From NCBI RefSeq assembly GCF_004777465.1, contig NZ_CP038462.1:1054001-1118000 (forward strand): DNA of 64,000 nt, written 5' to 3'. Each line of letters starts with the position of its first letter. Position 1 is the first letter of the stretch. Source of the DNA: Nocardioides daphniae. GTDB lineage: Bacteria > Actinomycetota > Actinomycetes > Propionibacteriales > Nocardioidaceae. The position numbers and the translations under genes were made by a program. Shown here piece after piece: positions 36,726-46,022 of the stretch. The notes beneath the pieces are model-generated. The model saw only the letters and a list, made by a program, of their open reading frames with translations. It searched no databases and had not been told where the DNA came from.

Positions 36726-38519
36726 ATGAGCAAAGTCCTCTCCGCTGTCGCCTGGCCGTACGCGAACGGCCCGCGCCACATCGGCCACGTGGCCGGTTTC
36801 GGTGTGCCCTCCGACGTCTTCAGTCGGTACATGCGCATGGGGGCGGGCCACGACGTGCTCATGGTCTCCGGCTCCGACGAGCACGGCACGCCGATCCTGA
36901 TCGCGGCCGACGAGGCGGGGATGACCCCGCAGGAGCTGGCGGACAAGAACCACCGCCTCATCGTCGAGGACCTCGTCGGCCTGGGGCTCTCGTACGACCT
37001 CTACACGCGCACGACGACCGGCAACCACCACGCGGTGGTGCAGGAGATGTTCCGCGGGGTGCACGCCAACGGCTACTTCGTCGAGGAGACCACCTTCGGG
37101 GCGATCTCCCCGTCGACCGGTCGTACGCTGCCCGACCGCTACATCGAGGGCACCTGCCCGATCTGCAAGACCCCCGGTGCCCGTGGTGACCAGTGCGACG
37201 CCTGCGGCAACCAGCTCGACCCCCACGACCTGATCGACCCGGTCAGCCGCATCAACGGCGAGACCCCGCAGTTCATCGAGACCCAGCACTTCTTCCTCGA
37301 CCTCCCGGCCCTGGCCGAGGCGCTGGGGGAGTGGCTCGACGAGCGCGACGCGTCGGGCACCTGGCGCCCCAACGTCATCAAGTTCTCGATGAACATCCTC
37401 AAGGAGATCCGTCCCCGGGCGATGACGCGCGACATCGACTGGGGCATCGCGGTGCCGCTCGACGGCTGGCGCGACAACCCGACCAAGAAGCTGTACGTCT
37501 GGTTCGATGCCGTGATCGGCTACCTGTCGGCCTCGATCGAGTGGGCGCGCCGCTCGGGCAACCCCGAGGCGTGGCGCGAGTGGTGGAACGACCCGCAGGC
37601 CCTGTCGTACTACTTCATGGGCAAGGACAACATCACCTTCCACAGCCAGATCTGGCCGGCCGAGATGCTCGCCTACAACGGCAAGGGTGCCAAGGGTGGC
37701 GAGGCCCACGAGCTCGGTGAGCTCAACCTGCCGACCGAGGTCGTCTCCTCGGAGTTCCTCACCATGGAGGGGCGCAAGTTCTCCTCCTCCAAGAAGGTCG
37801 TCATCTACGTCGCCGACCTGCTGAGCCGCTACCAGGCCGACGCCTTCCGCTACTTCGTCGCCGCCGCCGGCCCGGAGAACCAGGACTCCGACTTCTCGTG
37901 GGCGGAGTTCGTGCAGCGCACCAACTCCGAGCTGGTCGCCGGCTGGGGCAACCTGGTCAGCCGCACGGCGACGCTGATCGCCAAGAACTTCGGTCAGGTA
38001 CCGGCGCCCGCCGGGCTGACCGCCGAGGACGAGGCCGTCCTGGCCACGACGCTGGCCGCCTTCGACACCGTGGGCGACCTGATCAGCCGCAACCGGATGC
38101 GCAACGCGATCAACGAGGCGATGCGCGCCGTGGCCGACGTCAACAAGTACGTCACCGACGCCGAGCCGTGGAAGATCAAGGAGGACCCCGAGCGCCTCGG
38201 GACCGTCCTGTGGGTGATGGCCCAGGCCGTCCAGGACCTCAACACCCTGCTCAGCCCCTTCCTGCCGTTCACGGCCAACCAGATCGACACGATCCTGGGA
38301 GGCGCCGGCGACCTGCAGCCGCTGCCGCGCATCGAGGAGGTCACCGACCTCGACCTCGAGGGCCGCGCCTACCCGGTGATCACCGGCGACTACGCGGGCG
38401 TGCGCGCCTGGGGCCGCCACGACGTCGTGGTCGGCACCCCGATCGAGAAGCCGACCCCGGTCTTCACCAAGCTCGACCCGACGCTGGTCGATGAGGAGCT
38501 CGCCCGACTGGGCATCTGA
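36726..38519 (+). CDS. metG: Methionyl-tRNA synthetase
   Basis: 597 aa, class I synthetase. The HIGH box appears in [12 protein letters not shown], and the KMSKS-equivalent is FSSSKK in [13 protein letters not shown] zinc knuckle lies in between ([18 protein letters not shown]), and the anticodon-binding helical domain occupies the last ~200 residues. There is no C-terminal dimerisation/tRNA-binding extension, so it is the shorter monomeric form. Essential for translation. Confidence 0.97.
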   Translation: MSKVLSAVAWPYANGPRHIGHVAGFGVPSDVFSRYMRMGAGHDVLMVSGSDEHGTPILIAADEAGMTPQELADKNHRLIVEDLVGLGLSYDLYTRTTTGNHHAVVQEMFRGVHANGYFVEETTFGAISPSTGRTLPDRYIEGTCPICKTPGARGDQCDACGNQLDPHDLIDPVSRINGETPQFIETQHFFLDLPALAEALGEWLDERDASGTWRPNVIKFSMNILKEIRPRAMTRDIDWGIAVPLDGWRDNPTKKLYVWFDAVIGYLSASIEWARRSGNPEAWREWWNDPQALSYYFMGKDNITFHSQIWPAEMLAYNGKGAKGGEAHELGELNLPTEVVSSEFLTMEGRKFSSSKKVVIYVADLLSRYQADAFRYFVAAAGPENQDSDFSWAEFVQRTNSELVAGWGNLVSRTATLIAKNFGQVPAPAGLTAEDEAVLATTLAAFDTVGDLISRNRMRNAINEAMRAVADVNKYVTDAEPWKIKEDPERLGTVLWVMAQAVQDLNTLLSPFLPFTANQIDTILGGAGDLQPLPRIEEVTDLDLEGRAYPVITGDYAGVRAWGRHDVVVGTPIEKPTPVFTKLDPTLVDEELARLGI

Positions 38520-38597
38520 GCCGTCACGCTCCGACGAGCCTCCGGGCCCCGTCGCCCGGCCTGTGAATTCAGGCGGTGCGGCGGGGCCTGTTGCCGC

Positions 38598-38603
38598 TAA
38601 TGT
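38598..38603 (+). promoter_or_regulatory. -10 box of the LURP-one-like gene
   Basis: TAATGT ends 7 nt before the ATG. Confidence 0.5.
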
Positions 38604-38610
38604 CTCGCCC

Positions 38611-39204
38611 ATGACCGAGCCTGCGCACGACGAGACGTCCCGCACCATGTACCTGCCGCGCTTCTACGTGCGCCAGAAGATCACCCTCATGGTCAACCGC
38701 TTCGAGATCTACGCGGCCGACCCGGCCACGGGCGAGCAGGGCCAGCTGATGGCCTTCGCCGAGCAGAAGCGCTTCGCCTTCAAGGAGCAGGTCACCTTCT
38801 TCTCCGACGCCTCGAAGACCCGGGCGGTCTTCGGGTTCAGGGCGCGCCAGGTCATCGACCTCAACGCCGGCTACGACATCACCGACGAGGTCGGCGCACC
38901 GCTGGGCTACTTCAAGAAGGACTTCGCCCAGAGCCTGCTGCAGACCACGTTCCACGTGGAGGGCGCGGGCTTCGCGGGCAGCGGCAAGGAGCGCTCGCTG
39001 CTCTTCGCGCTGCTGCGCCGCTTCGCCGACCTGCCGGTGCCGATCCACTTCGACTACGTCGACTCGGCCGGCGCGCCCCTGCTCTCGATCACGCGCAAGT
39101 TCGCCGTGCGCGACCAGTACGACGTCCAGGTCGCCGACCCGCGGGTCGACTTCCGGGTGGCGGCAGCGATCGCTGTCGGCATGGACGTCCTGATGGACCG
39201 CTGA
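38611..39204 (+). CDS. LURP-one-related/Tubby-like beta-barrel protein
   Basis: 197 aa. Repeated strand patterns (YVRQKITLMVNRFEIY, LMAFAEQKRFAFKEQVTFF, QVIDLNAGYDITDE, PLGYFKKDFAQSLLQTTFHV) fit the LOR/scramblase-like barrel around a central helix. Bacterial members have no defined function. Membrane-lipid contact is suggested by fold only. The gene is leaderless by its -10 spacing. Confidence 0.75.
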   Translation: MTEPAHDETSRTMYLPRFYVRQKITLMVNRFEIYAADPATGEQGQLMAFAEQKRFAFKEQVTFFSDASKTRAVFGFRARQVIDLNAGYDITDEVGAPLGYFKKDFAQSLLQTTFHVEGAGFAGSGKERSLLFALLRRFADLPVPIHFDYVDSAGAPLLSITRKFAVRDQYDVQVADPRVDFRVAAAIAVGMDVLMDR

Positions 39205-39213
39205 GCCACGCCG

Positions 39214-40065
39214 ATGCTGCCTCCCGAGCCTGACGGCACACCTGTCTCCCAGGACGACCTCGACGTCACCGACCCGCGCTTCGACCTGGTCGCCGCGCGG
39301 GCCGAGGACCGGGAGGCGGCGCTGCTGGCGCCGCGGGAGGACGTACGGCACGTGGAGGACCTGGACGTCCGCGGCGTGCCCGTGCGCTGGTACCGGCCCG
39401 TCGAGGCCCCCGCCGGGCTGGTGGTCCACCTGCACGGTGGGGGATTCGTCTTCAACGACGTCGAGGTCCACGACCCGCACGTACGACGCCTCGCCAACCG
39501 CTCCGGCCTGGCGGTGCTCAGCGTGGAGTACCGACGTCCGCCCGAGGACCGCTTCCCTGCCGCCGTCGACGACGTCTCCACCGTCGTGGAGTGGCTCGAC
39601 GACGGCGGGCTCGCCACCTTGAGGCTGCCCGCCGACGTGCCCGTCTTCGGCCACGGCGACAGTGCCGGCGCCAACCTGGCGCTGGTCGCCGCCCTGCGGC
39701 ACCCGGGCCGCTTCGCCGGCCTGGTGCTGATCTATCCGTTCCTCGACCCGACGCTTGCCGGCGCGTCGTACGAAGAGGCGACGGAGGGCTTCGACGCGGC
39801 CGAGGCCCGGTGGTACTGGGAGCAGTACGCCGGCTCGCCCGACGACCTCACCCACCCCGACCTCGCCCCGCTGCTCAGCGACGGGCTCGCCGGGCTGCCT
39901 GCGACGCTGGTGGCCACCGCGGAGAACGACCCGTGCCGCGACGACGGCGAGACCTTGGTCACGCGCCTGGCCGACCTCGGCGTCGAGGTCGTCGGCACCC
40001 GCTACCTCGGCGTCGTGCACGGCTTCTGGCGCCGTCCTGAGGAGTACGACGCCGCCGAGTGCTGA
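39214..40065 (+). CDS. Alpha/beta hydrolase, hormone-sensitive-lipase type esterase
   Basis: 283 aa. Oxyanion motif HGGGF, nucleophile elbow GHGDSAGAN, catalytic Asp in ENDPCRDDG and His in VVHGFWR are all present in HSL-family order. It probably hydrolyses short acyl esters. It starts 9 nt after the LURP-one-like gene and may share its transcript. Confidence 0.92.
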   Translation: MLPPEPDGTPVSQDDLDVTDPRFDLVAARAEDREAALLAPREDVRHVEDLDVRGVPVRWYRPVEAPAGLVVHLHGGGFVFNDVEVHDPHVRRLANRSGLAVLSVEYRRPPEDRFPAAVDDVSTVVEWLDDGGLATLRLPADVPVFGHGDSAGANLALVAALRHPGRFAGLVLIYPFLDPTLAGASYEEATEGFDAAEARWYWEQYAGSPDDLTHPDLAPLLSDGLAGLPATLVATAENDPCRDDGETLVTRLADLGVEVVGTRYLGVVHGFWRRPEEYDAAEC

Positions 40066-40109
40066 TGGGGCAGGTGGCCGGTTTTCTGACCCGGCGCACC
40101 TGAGGGAGA

Positions 40110-40625
40110 ATGGCGCCCATGCGCGTTCACATCGGTTCCGACCACGCCGGCCTCGAACTCAAGGACCACCTGCTCAACTGGCTCGTCGACGAGGGCTACG
40201 AGGCCGTCGACCACGGCCCCTTCGTCTACGACGCGCTCGACGACTACCCCGTCTTCTGCCTGCGTGCCGCCGAGGGCGTCGCCGCCGATCGCGCCGAGGG
40301 CCTCGACAGCCTCGGCATCGTCATCGGTGGCTCCGGCAACGGTGAGCAGATGGCCGCCAACAAGGTCATCGGCATCCGCGCCGCCCTGGTCTGGAACGAC
40401 GACACCGCCGCGCTGGCGCGCGACCACAACGACGCCAACGTCATCTCGGTCGGCGGTCGCCAGCACACGATCGAGGAGATGACCCGCTTCATCGGCATCT
40501 TCCTCGAGGCTCCGTTCTCCGGCGACGAGCGCCACGTGCGCCGCATCGGCCAGATGAGCGAGTACGAGCAGACCCGCGAGCTCCCGCCGCTGCCCGAGTC
40601 CGCCCTGCGCGGCCCGGAAGCCTGA
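40110..40625 (+). CDS. rpiB: Ribose-5-phosphate isomerase B
   Basis: 171 aa (168 if started at the second ATG, base 40119, which has a better-spaced GAGGGAG). RpiB motifs are GSDHAGLELK, GIVIGGSGNGEQMAANK, ALVWNDDTAALARDHNDANV and SVGGRQHT. It interconverts ribose-5-P and ribulose-5-P. The catalytic residue region GGSGNGE is of the mycobacterial Ser type rather than the E. coli Cys type. It sits next to nei, as do Rv2465c and Rv2464c. Confidence 0.95.
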   Translation: MAPMRVHIGSDHAGLELKDHLLNWLVDEGYEAVDHGPFVYDALDDYPVFCLRAAEGVAADRAEGLDSLGIVIGGSGNGEQMAANKVIGIRAALVWNDDTAALARDHNDANVISVGGRQHTIEEMTRFIGIFLEAPFSGDERHVRRIGQMSEYEQTRELPPLPESALRGPEA

Positions 40626-40646
40626 CCGGCAGGATCTGGGCGACGG

Positions 40647-41477
40647 ATGCCTGAGGGGCACACCCTCCGCCGTCTCGCGGGCCACCTGGACGAGGCCTTC
40701 GCCGGACGCCCGGTGCGGGCCTCGAGCCCGCAGGGCCGCTTCGAGGTGGAGGCGCGGCAGATCGACGGCGCGGTGCTGGTCGGCGCCGACTCGATCGGCA
40801 AGCAGCTCTTCGTCGAGTTCAGCGGCGAGCGCTTCGTCCACGTCCACCTGGGCCTGATCGGGGGCTGGGAGGTCACCACGGGCGTCGAGGAGGTCCCGCC
40901 GCCGGTCGGTGCCGTACGCCTGCGCCTGGCGACGGCGACGGCGTACGCGGACCTGCGCGGTGCCACCCGGTGCGACCTGGTCGGACCGGAAACCGTGGAG
41001 CGGGTGCGGGCCCAGCTCGGGCCTGACCCGCTGCGCCCCGAGGACGACGTGGAGCGGGCCTGGGCGAAGGTGCGGGTCAGCAGCCGCACCATCGGCGACC
41101 TGCTGATGGACCAGACCGTGCTCGCCGGCGTCGGCAACGTCTACCGGGCGGAGGTGCTCTTCCGGCACCGCATCGACCCCCTGCGCCAGGGGCGACAGGT
41201 CACCCGGGCCCAGTTCGTCGCCCTGTGGGACGACCTCGTGGTCCTGATGAACGAGGGGGTGGCCACCGGTCGGATCGACACGGTGCGGCCCGAGCACACC
41301 CCCGAGGCGATGGGACGGCCGCCGCGCAAGGACGACCACGGGGGAGAGGTGTACGTCTACCGACGCACCGCGATGCCGTGCCTGGTGTGCGGCACGCCGG
41401 TGAGCAGCAGCACGCTGGGTGGTCGCAACCTCTTCTGGTGCAGCAAATGCCAACGCGCCCCGCGTCGGCGCGACTAG
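40647..41477 (+). CDS. nei: Fpg/Nei-family DNA glycosylase (endonuclease VIII type)
   Basis: 276 aa. The catalytic N-terminus is MPEGHT (Pro2 nucleophile, Glu3), the H2TH region is VLAGVGNVYRAEVLF, and the C-terminal zinc finger is CLVCGTPVSSSTLGGRNLFWCSKC. The start pattern and the segment HVHLGLIGGW resemble M. tuberculosis Rv2464c (Nei1). It removes oxidised bases and nicks the abasic site. It lies 21 nt after rpiB and is probably co-transcribed. Confidence 0.94.
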   Translation: MPEGHTLRRLAGHLDEAFAGRPVRASSPQGRFEVEARQIDGAVLVGADSIGKQLFVEFSGERFVHVHLGLIGGWEVTTGVEEVPPPVGAVRLRLATATAYADLRGATRCDLVGPETVERVRAQLGPDPLRPEDDVERAWAKVRVSSRTIGDLLMDQTVLAGVGNVYRAEVLFRHRIDPLRQGRQVTRAQFVALWDDLVVLMNEGVATGRIDTVRPEHTPEAMGRPPRKDDHGGEVYVYRRTAMPCLVCGTPVSSSTLGGRNLFWCSKCQRAPRRRD

Positions 41478-41510
41478 GGTTGGACCCCGGACGGGAATCG
41501 AGGGTGGTGC

Positions 41511-42605
41511 ATGACTGAGCAGGCGTCGATGCTGTCTGCCCCTTTCCGCACGCTCCGCCGACGGGTTCAGCGCAGCATGCGCACCGGCTGGTCGATGGAG
41601 CTGCTGGCGCTGATCGTCACCGCGGTGGGGATGGCGGTCCTGATCGTCACGTTCCCGTCGTGGGCGCCGCTGATGATGCTGGTGCTTCCGCTGGCCGTGG
41701 GCAGCCTCGTCCTCGGACCCAAGGAGCTGCCCTGGTTCGTGGTCTTCGTGCTCCTGGTGCTGGCGCTGACCACCACGCAGCGGGCCGACATGAACGCCCG
41801 CTCGGCGGTCACCGTCGCGGTCGTCTTCGCGCTGGGCTTCATCATCCTGCTCGCGTCGTTCCGACGCTCACGCCTCGGCGTCGCCGGGGTCCGCGGCGAG
41901 TCGATGCTGGTCGACCTGCGCGACCGCATCCTCAAGCAGGGCACGATCCCCGACCTGCCCGACGACTGGCAGGTCGAGTGGGAGCTCCGCTCGGCCGGCG
42001 GCACCCTCTTCGCGGGTGACTTCGTGGTGGCCTCCCGGGCCTCCTGCGGCCGGCTCGACCTGGTCGTGGTCGACGTCTCCGGCAAGGGCGAGCAGGCCGG
42101 CACCCGGGCGCTCCTGCTCTCGGGCGCCTTCGGTGGCCTGATGGGGGCGCTCTCGCCGGAGGAGTTCCTGCCCGCCGCCAACGACTACCTGCTGCGCCAG
42201 GAGTGGGTGGAGGGGTTCGCCTCCGCGGTGCACCTCTCCCTCGACCTGACCACCGGCCGGTACGAGGTGCGCTCGGCCGGGCACCCGCCCGCCGCGCTGC
42301 ACGACGCCGGCGCCGGTCGCTGGGCCGTCCTCGACACCGAGGGACCGTTGCTGGGCCTGATCCCCGGCGCGGAGTTCCCGGTGAGCACCGGCACGATGCG
42401 CCGCGGCGACGCGATGCTGCTCTACACCGACGGCCTGGTGGAGACGAAGGGCCGCGACATCTCGATGGGCATCGACCGCATGCTCGGCCAGGCCGAACGG
42501 GTCCTGCGTGGCGACTTCTCCAACGGCGCCGCACGCCTGGTCGACGCCGTCGGCGGCCCCGACGACGACCGCGGGTTGCTGCTGCTGCACCGCAAGCTCG
42601 CCTGA
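41511..42605 (+). CDS. Membrane-anchored SpoIIE/RsbU-type PP2C phosphatase
   Basis: 364 aa. The N-terminus has four to five helices in residues ~28-120. A PP2C-like domain follows: AGGTLFAGDFV (normally GGDxYD), VVVDVSGKGEQAG, GHPPAALHD, LLYTDGLVETKG and DDRGLLLL. Such phosphatases act on anti-anti-sigma factors. The GDFV in place of the usual GGDfyD should be checked for metal binding. No anti-sigma partner is adjacent. Confidence 0.88.
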   Translation: MTEQASMLSAPFRTLRRRVQRSMRTGWSMELLALIVTAVGMAVLIVTFPSWAPLMMLVLPLAVGSLVLGPKELPWFVVFVLLVLALTTTQRADMNARSAVTVAVVFALGFIILLASFRRSRLGVAGVRGESMLVDLRDRILKQGTIPDLPDDWQVEWELRSAGGTLFAGDFVVASRASCGRLDLVVVDVSGKGEQAGTRALLLSGAFGGLMGALSPEEFLPAANDYLLRQEWVEGFASAVHLSLDLTTGRYEVRSAGHPPAALHDAGAGRWAVLDTEGPLLGLIPGAEFPVSTGTMRRGDAMLLYTDGLVETKGRDISMGIDRMLGQAERVLRGDFSNGAARLVDAVGGPDDDRGLLLLHRKLA

Positions 42606-42700
42606 CGACCCGACTTGCGCCATCGCCGCGCCGGTGTGGCACCATGTCTCCCGCGCGGCCTGCTCGACCGACGTACGTCGGGAGCGCGGCACACGTGCAC

Positions 42701-42774
42701 GCGGATGTAGCTCAATGGTAGAGCCTCAGTCTTCCAAACTGATTACGCGGGTTCGATTCCCGTCATCCGCTCCA
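42701..42774 (+). tRNA. tRNA-Gly (TCC)
   Basis: Cloverleaf with acceptor GCGGATG/CATCCGC, anticodon loop CTTCCAA (anticodon TCC, codon GGA), T-loop TTCGATT and encoded CCA at 42772-42774. Confidence 0.95.
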
Positions 42775-42819
42775 AGGAGCCTCGGGGGAGTCCTTCTCAG
42801 TCCGTCACGGGCTCTTTGA

Positions 42820-42895
42820 CGGGGCGTAGCGTAGTGGCTAGCGCGCCTGCTTTGGGAGCAGGAGACCGCAGGTTCGAGTCCTGTCGCCCCGACCA
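42820..42895 (+). tRNA. tRNA-Pro (TGG)
   Basis: Acceptor CGGGGCG/CGCCCCG, anticodon loop TTTGGGA (anticodon TGG, codon CCA), T-loop TTCGAGT and encoded CCA at 42893-42895. It lies 45 bp after tRNA-Gly, probably on one transcript. Confidence 0.95.
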
Positions 42896-43100
42896 CCGTC
42901 CTCCACCACGCGGGTGCCCTCCCGGTGCGCAGACGGGGGATTTCGACCCCGGGGAGGGGTGCAAGTACGCTGGTCTGTGGACGAATCTGCCCGAGCCCCG
43001 CGCGACGTGGGTTGCTCGTTCGGAGCCCCTGCCCATCCCGGGCAGGCCAATGCCCAACGGGCACCCCAGACCTTGCACCACCATGGATAGGAGAACACCT

Positions 43101-44468
43101 GTGAAGAGCGCCGTCGAGAACTTGAACCCGACCCGGGTCAAGCTGACTGTCGAGGTGCCCTTCGAGGAGCTCAAGCCGAGCCTCGACGCGGCGTACAAGA
43201 AGATCGCCCAGCAGATCAACGTCCCCGGCTTCCGCCGTGGCAAGGTCCCGGCCGCGGTCATCGACCGCCAGGTCGGACGCGGTGCCGTGCTGAACGAGGC
43301 GATCAACGAGATCGTCCCCGCCAAGTACATGGAGGCCCTGACCGAGAACGACCTGGAGCCCCTGGCCCAGCCCGAGATCGAGGTCACCAAGCTGGAGGAC
43401 AACGACGTCGTCGAGTTCACCGCCGAGGTCGACGTGAAGCCGCAGTTCGAGCTTCCGGCCTACGACGGCCTCGAGGCGCAGGTCGATGACATCACCGTCA
43501 CCGACGCCGATGTCGAGGAGCAGGTCCAGGCGCTGCGTGAGCGCTTCGGCACCCTGGTCGACGTGGAGCGCGCGGCCGCCGACGGCGACTTCGTGACCAT
43601 CGACCTGCGCGCCGACCAGGACGGCGAGACCGTCGAGGGTGGCGAGGTCTCCGGCATGTCCTACAAGGTCGGCCGTGGCGGCATGCTCGACGGCCTCGAC
43701 GAGGCCCTCGTCGGCATGTCGGCCGGCGACGAGAAGACCTTCTCCTCCGAGCTGGTCGGTGGCGACCTGGTCGGCGAGGCCGTCGAGGTCACCGTCAAGG
43801 TCACCGGCGTGCAGGAGCAGCAGCTGCCCGAGTTCGACGACGAGTTCGCCCAGCTCGCCTCCGAGTTCGACACCGCCGAGGAGCTCAACGCCGACGTGCG
43901 CGAGCGCCTGGGTCGCGGCAAGCGCCTCGAGCAGGCCGCCGCCGCGCGCGACGCCGTCCTCGAGGTCCTCCTGGAGAAGGTCTCGATCCCGCTCCCCGAG
44001 ACCGTGGTCACCGACGAGCTCAACTCCCGTCGCGCCAACATCGAGCAGCAGCTGATGTTCTCCGGCACCACGATGGAGAAGTACCTCGAGGACGAGAACC
44101 AGACCGTCGAGGAGTTCGAGGCCGACCTCGACCGCCGCGTGCGTGACGCGATCACCGCGCAGTTCATCCTCGACAAGGTCGCCAAGGCCGAGGAGCTCGG
44201 CGTCGACCAGAACGACCTCAGCCAGCACATGGTGATGCGCGCCCAGCAGTCCGGCCAGGACCCGCAGGAGTTCGCGAACCACATGTTCGAGCACAACCAC
44301 ATCCCCGAGCTCGTGCAGGAGATCCTGCGCGGCAAGGCCCTGGCGCAGATCGTCGAGTCGGCGACCGTCAAGGACGCCTCGGGCAACGTGGTGGACCTGA
44401 AGAACCTCCGCCCGGACGGCACCATCGGTGAGCCGGCCGCCGAGGAGGAGGCCGGCGAGGAGGCCTGA
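43101..44468 (+). CDS. tig: Trigger factor
   Basis: 455 aa. The N-terminal ribosome-docking domain has the signature GFRRGKVP. A PPIase (FKBP) domain follows at ~155-235 (DFVTIDL, SYKVGRGGMLDGLDEAL), then the helical C-terminal cradle ending in a Glu/Ala-rich tail. It folds nascent chains at the ribosome exit. The start is GTG with a GGAG site 9 nt before it. It leads the tig-clpP1-clpP2-clpX protein-quality cluster. Confidence 0.97.
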   Translation: MKSAVENLNPTRVKLTVEVPFEELKPSLDAAYKKIAQQINVPGFRRGKVPAAVIDRQVGRGAVLNEAINEIVPAKYMEALTENDLEPLAQPEIEVTKLEDNDVVEFTAEVDVKPQFELPAYDGLEAQVDDITVTDADVEEQVQALRERFGTLVDVERAAADGDFVTIDLRADQDGETVEGGEVSGMSYKVGRGGMLDGLDEALVGMSAGDEKTFSSELVGGDLVGEAVEVTVKVTGVQEQQLPEFDDEFAQLASEFDTAEELNADVRERLGRGKRLEQAAAARDAVLEVLLEKVSIPLPETVVTDELNSRRANIEQQLMFSGTTMEKYLEDENQTVEEFEADLDRRVRDAITAQFILDKVAKAEELGVDQNDLSQHMVMRAQQSGQDPQEFANHMFEHNHIPELVQEILRGKALAQIVESATVKDASGNVVDLKNLRPDGTIGEPAAEEEAGEEA

Positions 44469-44493
44469 GCCTCCCGCTGACCCGCTGAGCTCC

Positions 44494-44527
44494 GGACCCC
44501 CGTCGCCCTTCCGGGCGGCGGGGGTCC
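44494..44527 (+). terminator. Strong hairpin between tig and clpP1
   Basis: A 15-bp stem with one G-U pair and a TTCC loop. It separates tig from the regulated clpP1P2 promoter. Confidence 0.85.
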
Positions 44528-44547
44528 TGCGCGTCGTGGCCCGTGTG

Positions 44548-44561
44548 CGCTGTGGGCGAAC
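44548..44561 (-). promoter_or_regulatory. ClgR operator upstream of clpP1P2
   Basis: On the minus strand the site reads GTTCGC-CCACA-GCG, an exact match to the GTTCGC-N5-GCG motif described for the Clp/Lon activator ClgR in Streptomyces. It ends about 40 bp before the -10 box of clpP1, a good position for an activator. Confidence 0.7.
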
Positions 44562-44599
44562 AGGGCGCCACAACGCGTGGATTGGTCGGTGCCACGGGC

Positions 44600-44605
44600 T
44601 AGTGT
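44600..44605 (+). promoter_or_regulatory. -10 box of clpP1
   Basis: TAGTGT ends 7 nt before the GTG at 44613, so this GTG is probably the start of both mRNA and protein. Confidence 0.5.
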
Positions 44606-44612
44606 CATCGAC

Positions 44613-45260
44613 GTGAACCTGAACTCCAGCGCTTCCCCGACGTCGCCCCAGATGAACGGCGGCGGCTCCTACGGGCTCGACGACCACATCTACCAGCGCC
44701 TGCTCAAGGAGCGGATCGTCTTCCTCGGCTCCGAGGTGCGAGACGCCAACGCGAACGCGATCTGCGCGGCGCTCCTCCTGCTCTCCGCGGAGGACCCCGA
44801 GGCGGACATCTTCCTCCACATCAACAGCCCGGGCGGCTCGGTGGACGCCGGCATGGCGATCTACGACACGATGAACTACATCCCCAACGACGTGGTCACC
44901 GTGGGCATGGGTCTGGCCGCGTCGATGGGCCAGTTCCTCCTCTGCGCCGGCACCAAGGGCAAGCGCTACGCCCTGCCGCACGCGCGGATCATGATGCACC
45001 AGCCCTCCTCGGGCATGGGCGGCTCCGCCTCCGACATCAAGATCCAGGCGCAGCAGTCCCTGCACATCAAGAAGGTGCTCCTCGACCTGATCGCCGAGCA
45101 CACCGGCCAGTCGGTCGAGCAGGTCATCGCCGACGCCGACCGCGACCGTTGGTTCACCGCTGAGCAGGCCAAGGAGTACGGCCTGGTCGACAAGGTGATC
45201 GCCAGTGCCCGCGACGCCGCCGACGAGGGTCGCCCCGCCCACACGAAGAAGGACGACTGA
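44613..45260 (+). CDS. clpP1: ATP-dependent Clp protease proteolytic subunit 1
   Basis: 215 aa. The catalytic triad is Ser in GLAASMGQF, His in ARIMMHQP and Asp in ADRDRWFT. The N-terminal ~20 residues (Asn/Ser/Pro-rich) are probably a cleaved propeptide. In actinobacteria ClpP1 and ClpP2 form a mixed tetradecamer that is active only with ClpX or ClpC1. An ATG at 44577 would add 12 residues but overlaps the promoter. It lies 3 bp from clpP2. Confidence 0.95.
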   Translation: MNLNSSASPTSPQMNGGGSYGLDDHIYQRLLKERIVFLGSEVRDANANAICAALLLLSAEDPEADIFLHINSPGGSVDAGMAIYDTMNYIPNDVVTVGMGLAASMGQFLLCAGTKGKRYALPHARIMMHQPSSGMGGSASDIKIQAQQSLHIKKVLLDLIAEHTGQSVEQVIADADRDRWFTAEQAKEYGLVDKVIASARDAADEGRPAHTKKDD

Positions 45261-45263
45261 CCC

Positions 45264-45872
45264 ATGAACTACTACATCCCGCAGTGGGAGGAGCGGACCT
45301 CCTACGGGTTCCGCCGCATCGACCCCTACGCGAAGCTCTTCGAGGAGCGCATCATCTTCCTCGGGTCGCCGATCTCCGACGACGTGGCCAACGCCGTCAT
45401 GGCCCAGCTGCTCTGCCTGGAGACGATGAACCCCGACCAGGACATCTCGATCTACATCAACTCGCCCGGTGGCTCCTTCACGGCGCTCACCGCGATCTAC
45501 GACACGATGCAGTTCATCAAGCCCGACGTGCAGACCGTCTGCCTGGGCCAGGCGGCCTCGGCGGCGGCGATCCTGCTCGGCGCCGGCACCCCCGGCAAGC
45601 GTCTCGCGCTGCCGAACAGCCGGATCCTGATCCACCAGCCCTACACCGAGGGCACCTTCGGCCAGACCTCGGACATCGAGATCCAGGCCAACGAGATCCT
45701 GCGCATGCGCGAGCTGCTGGAGAAGATGATCTCCGAGCACTCCGGCAAGGACATCGAGCAGGTGAGCCGCGACATCGAGCGCGACAAGATCCTCACCGCC
45801 GATCAGGCCCTCGAGTACGGCCTGATTGACTCGATCCTGCAGAACCGCAACTCGGCGCTCGCCCTCGGCTGA
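45264..45872 (+). CDS. clpP2: ATP-dependent Clp protease proteolytic subunit 2
   Basis: 202 aa. The triad is Ser in GQAASAAAILL, His in ILIHQPYTEG and Asp in IERDKILTADQA. The start MNYYIPQWEERTSYG keeps the hydrophobic-pocket and pore-loop residues. It is the partner ring of ClpP1 in the same operon and is expected to dock the ATPase. Normal length, no defects. Confidence 0.97.
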   Translation: MNYYIPQWEERTSYGFRRIDPYAKLFEERIIFLGSPISDDVANAVMAQLLCLETMNPDQDISIYINSPGGSFTALTAIYDTMQFIKPDVQTVCLGQAASAAAILLGAGTPGKRLALPNSRILIHQPYTEGTFGQTSDIEIQANEILRMRELLEKMISEHSGKDIEQVSRDIERDKILTADQALEYGLIDSILQNRNSALALG

Positions 45873-46022
45873 GCAGCCCCACCACGGGTCGGCACCCGCC
45901 GACTCCTCGAGGCACTCCGTGTCCCGCCCCCATCCGGGGCGGGGCCGGGGTACCGTCGACAACAGCTCCAAGCACGACCGCCGGGAGACCCTTCCCGGCC
46001 CAGACCAGAGGAATGATCGCTC

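Noticed and set aside
43081..43100. Riboswitch or attenuator in the tig leader
   Set aside because: The leader is short and shows only an ordinary GGAG ribosome site with no stable competing structures.
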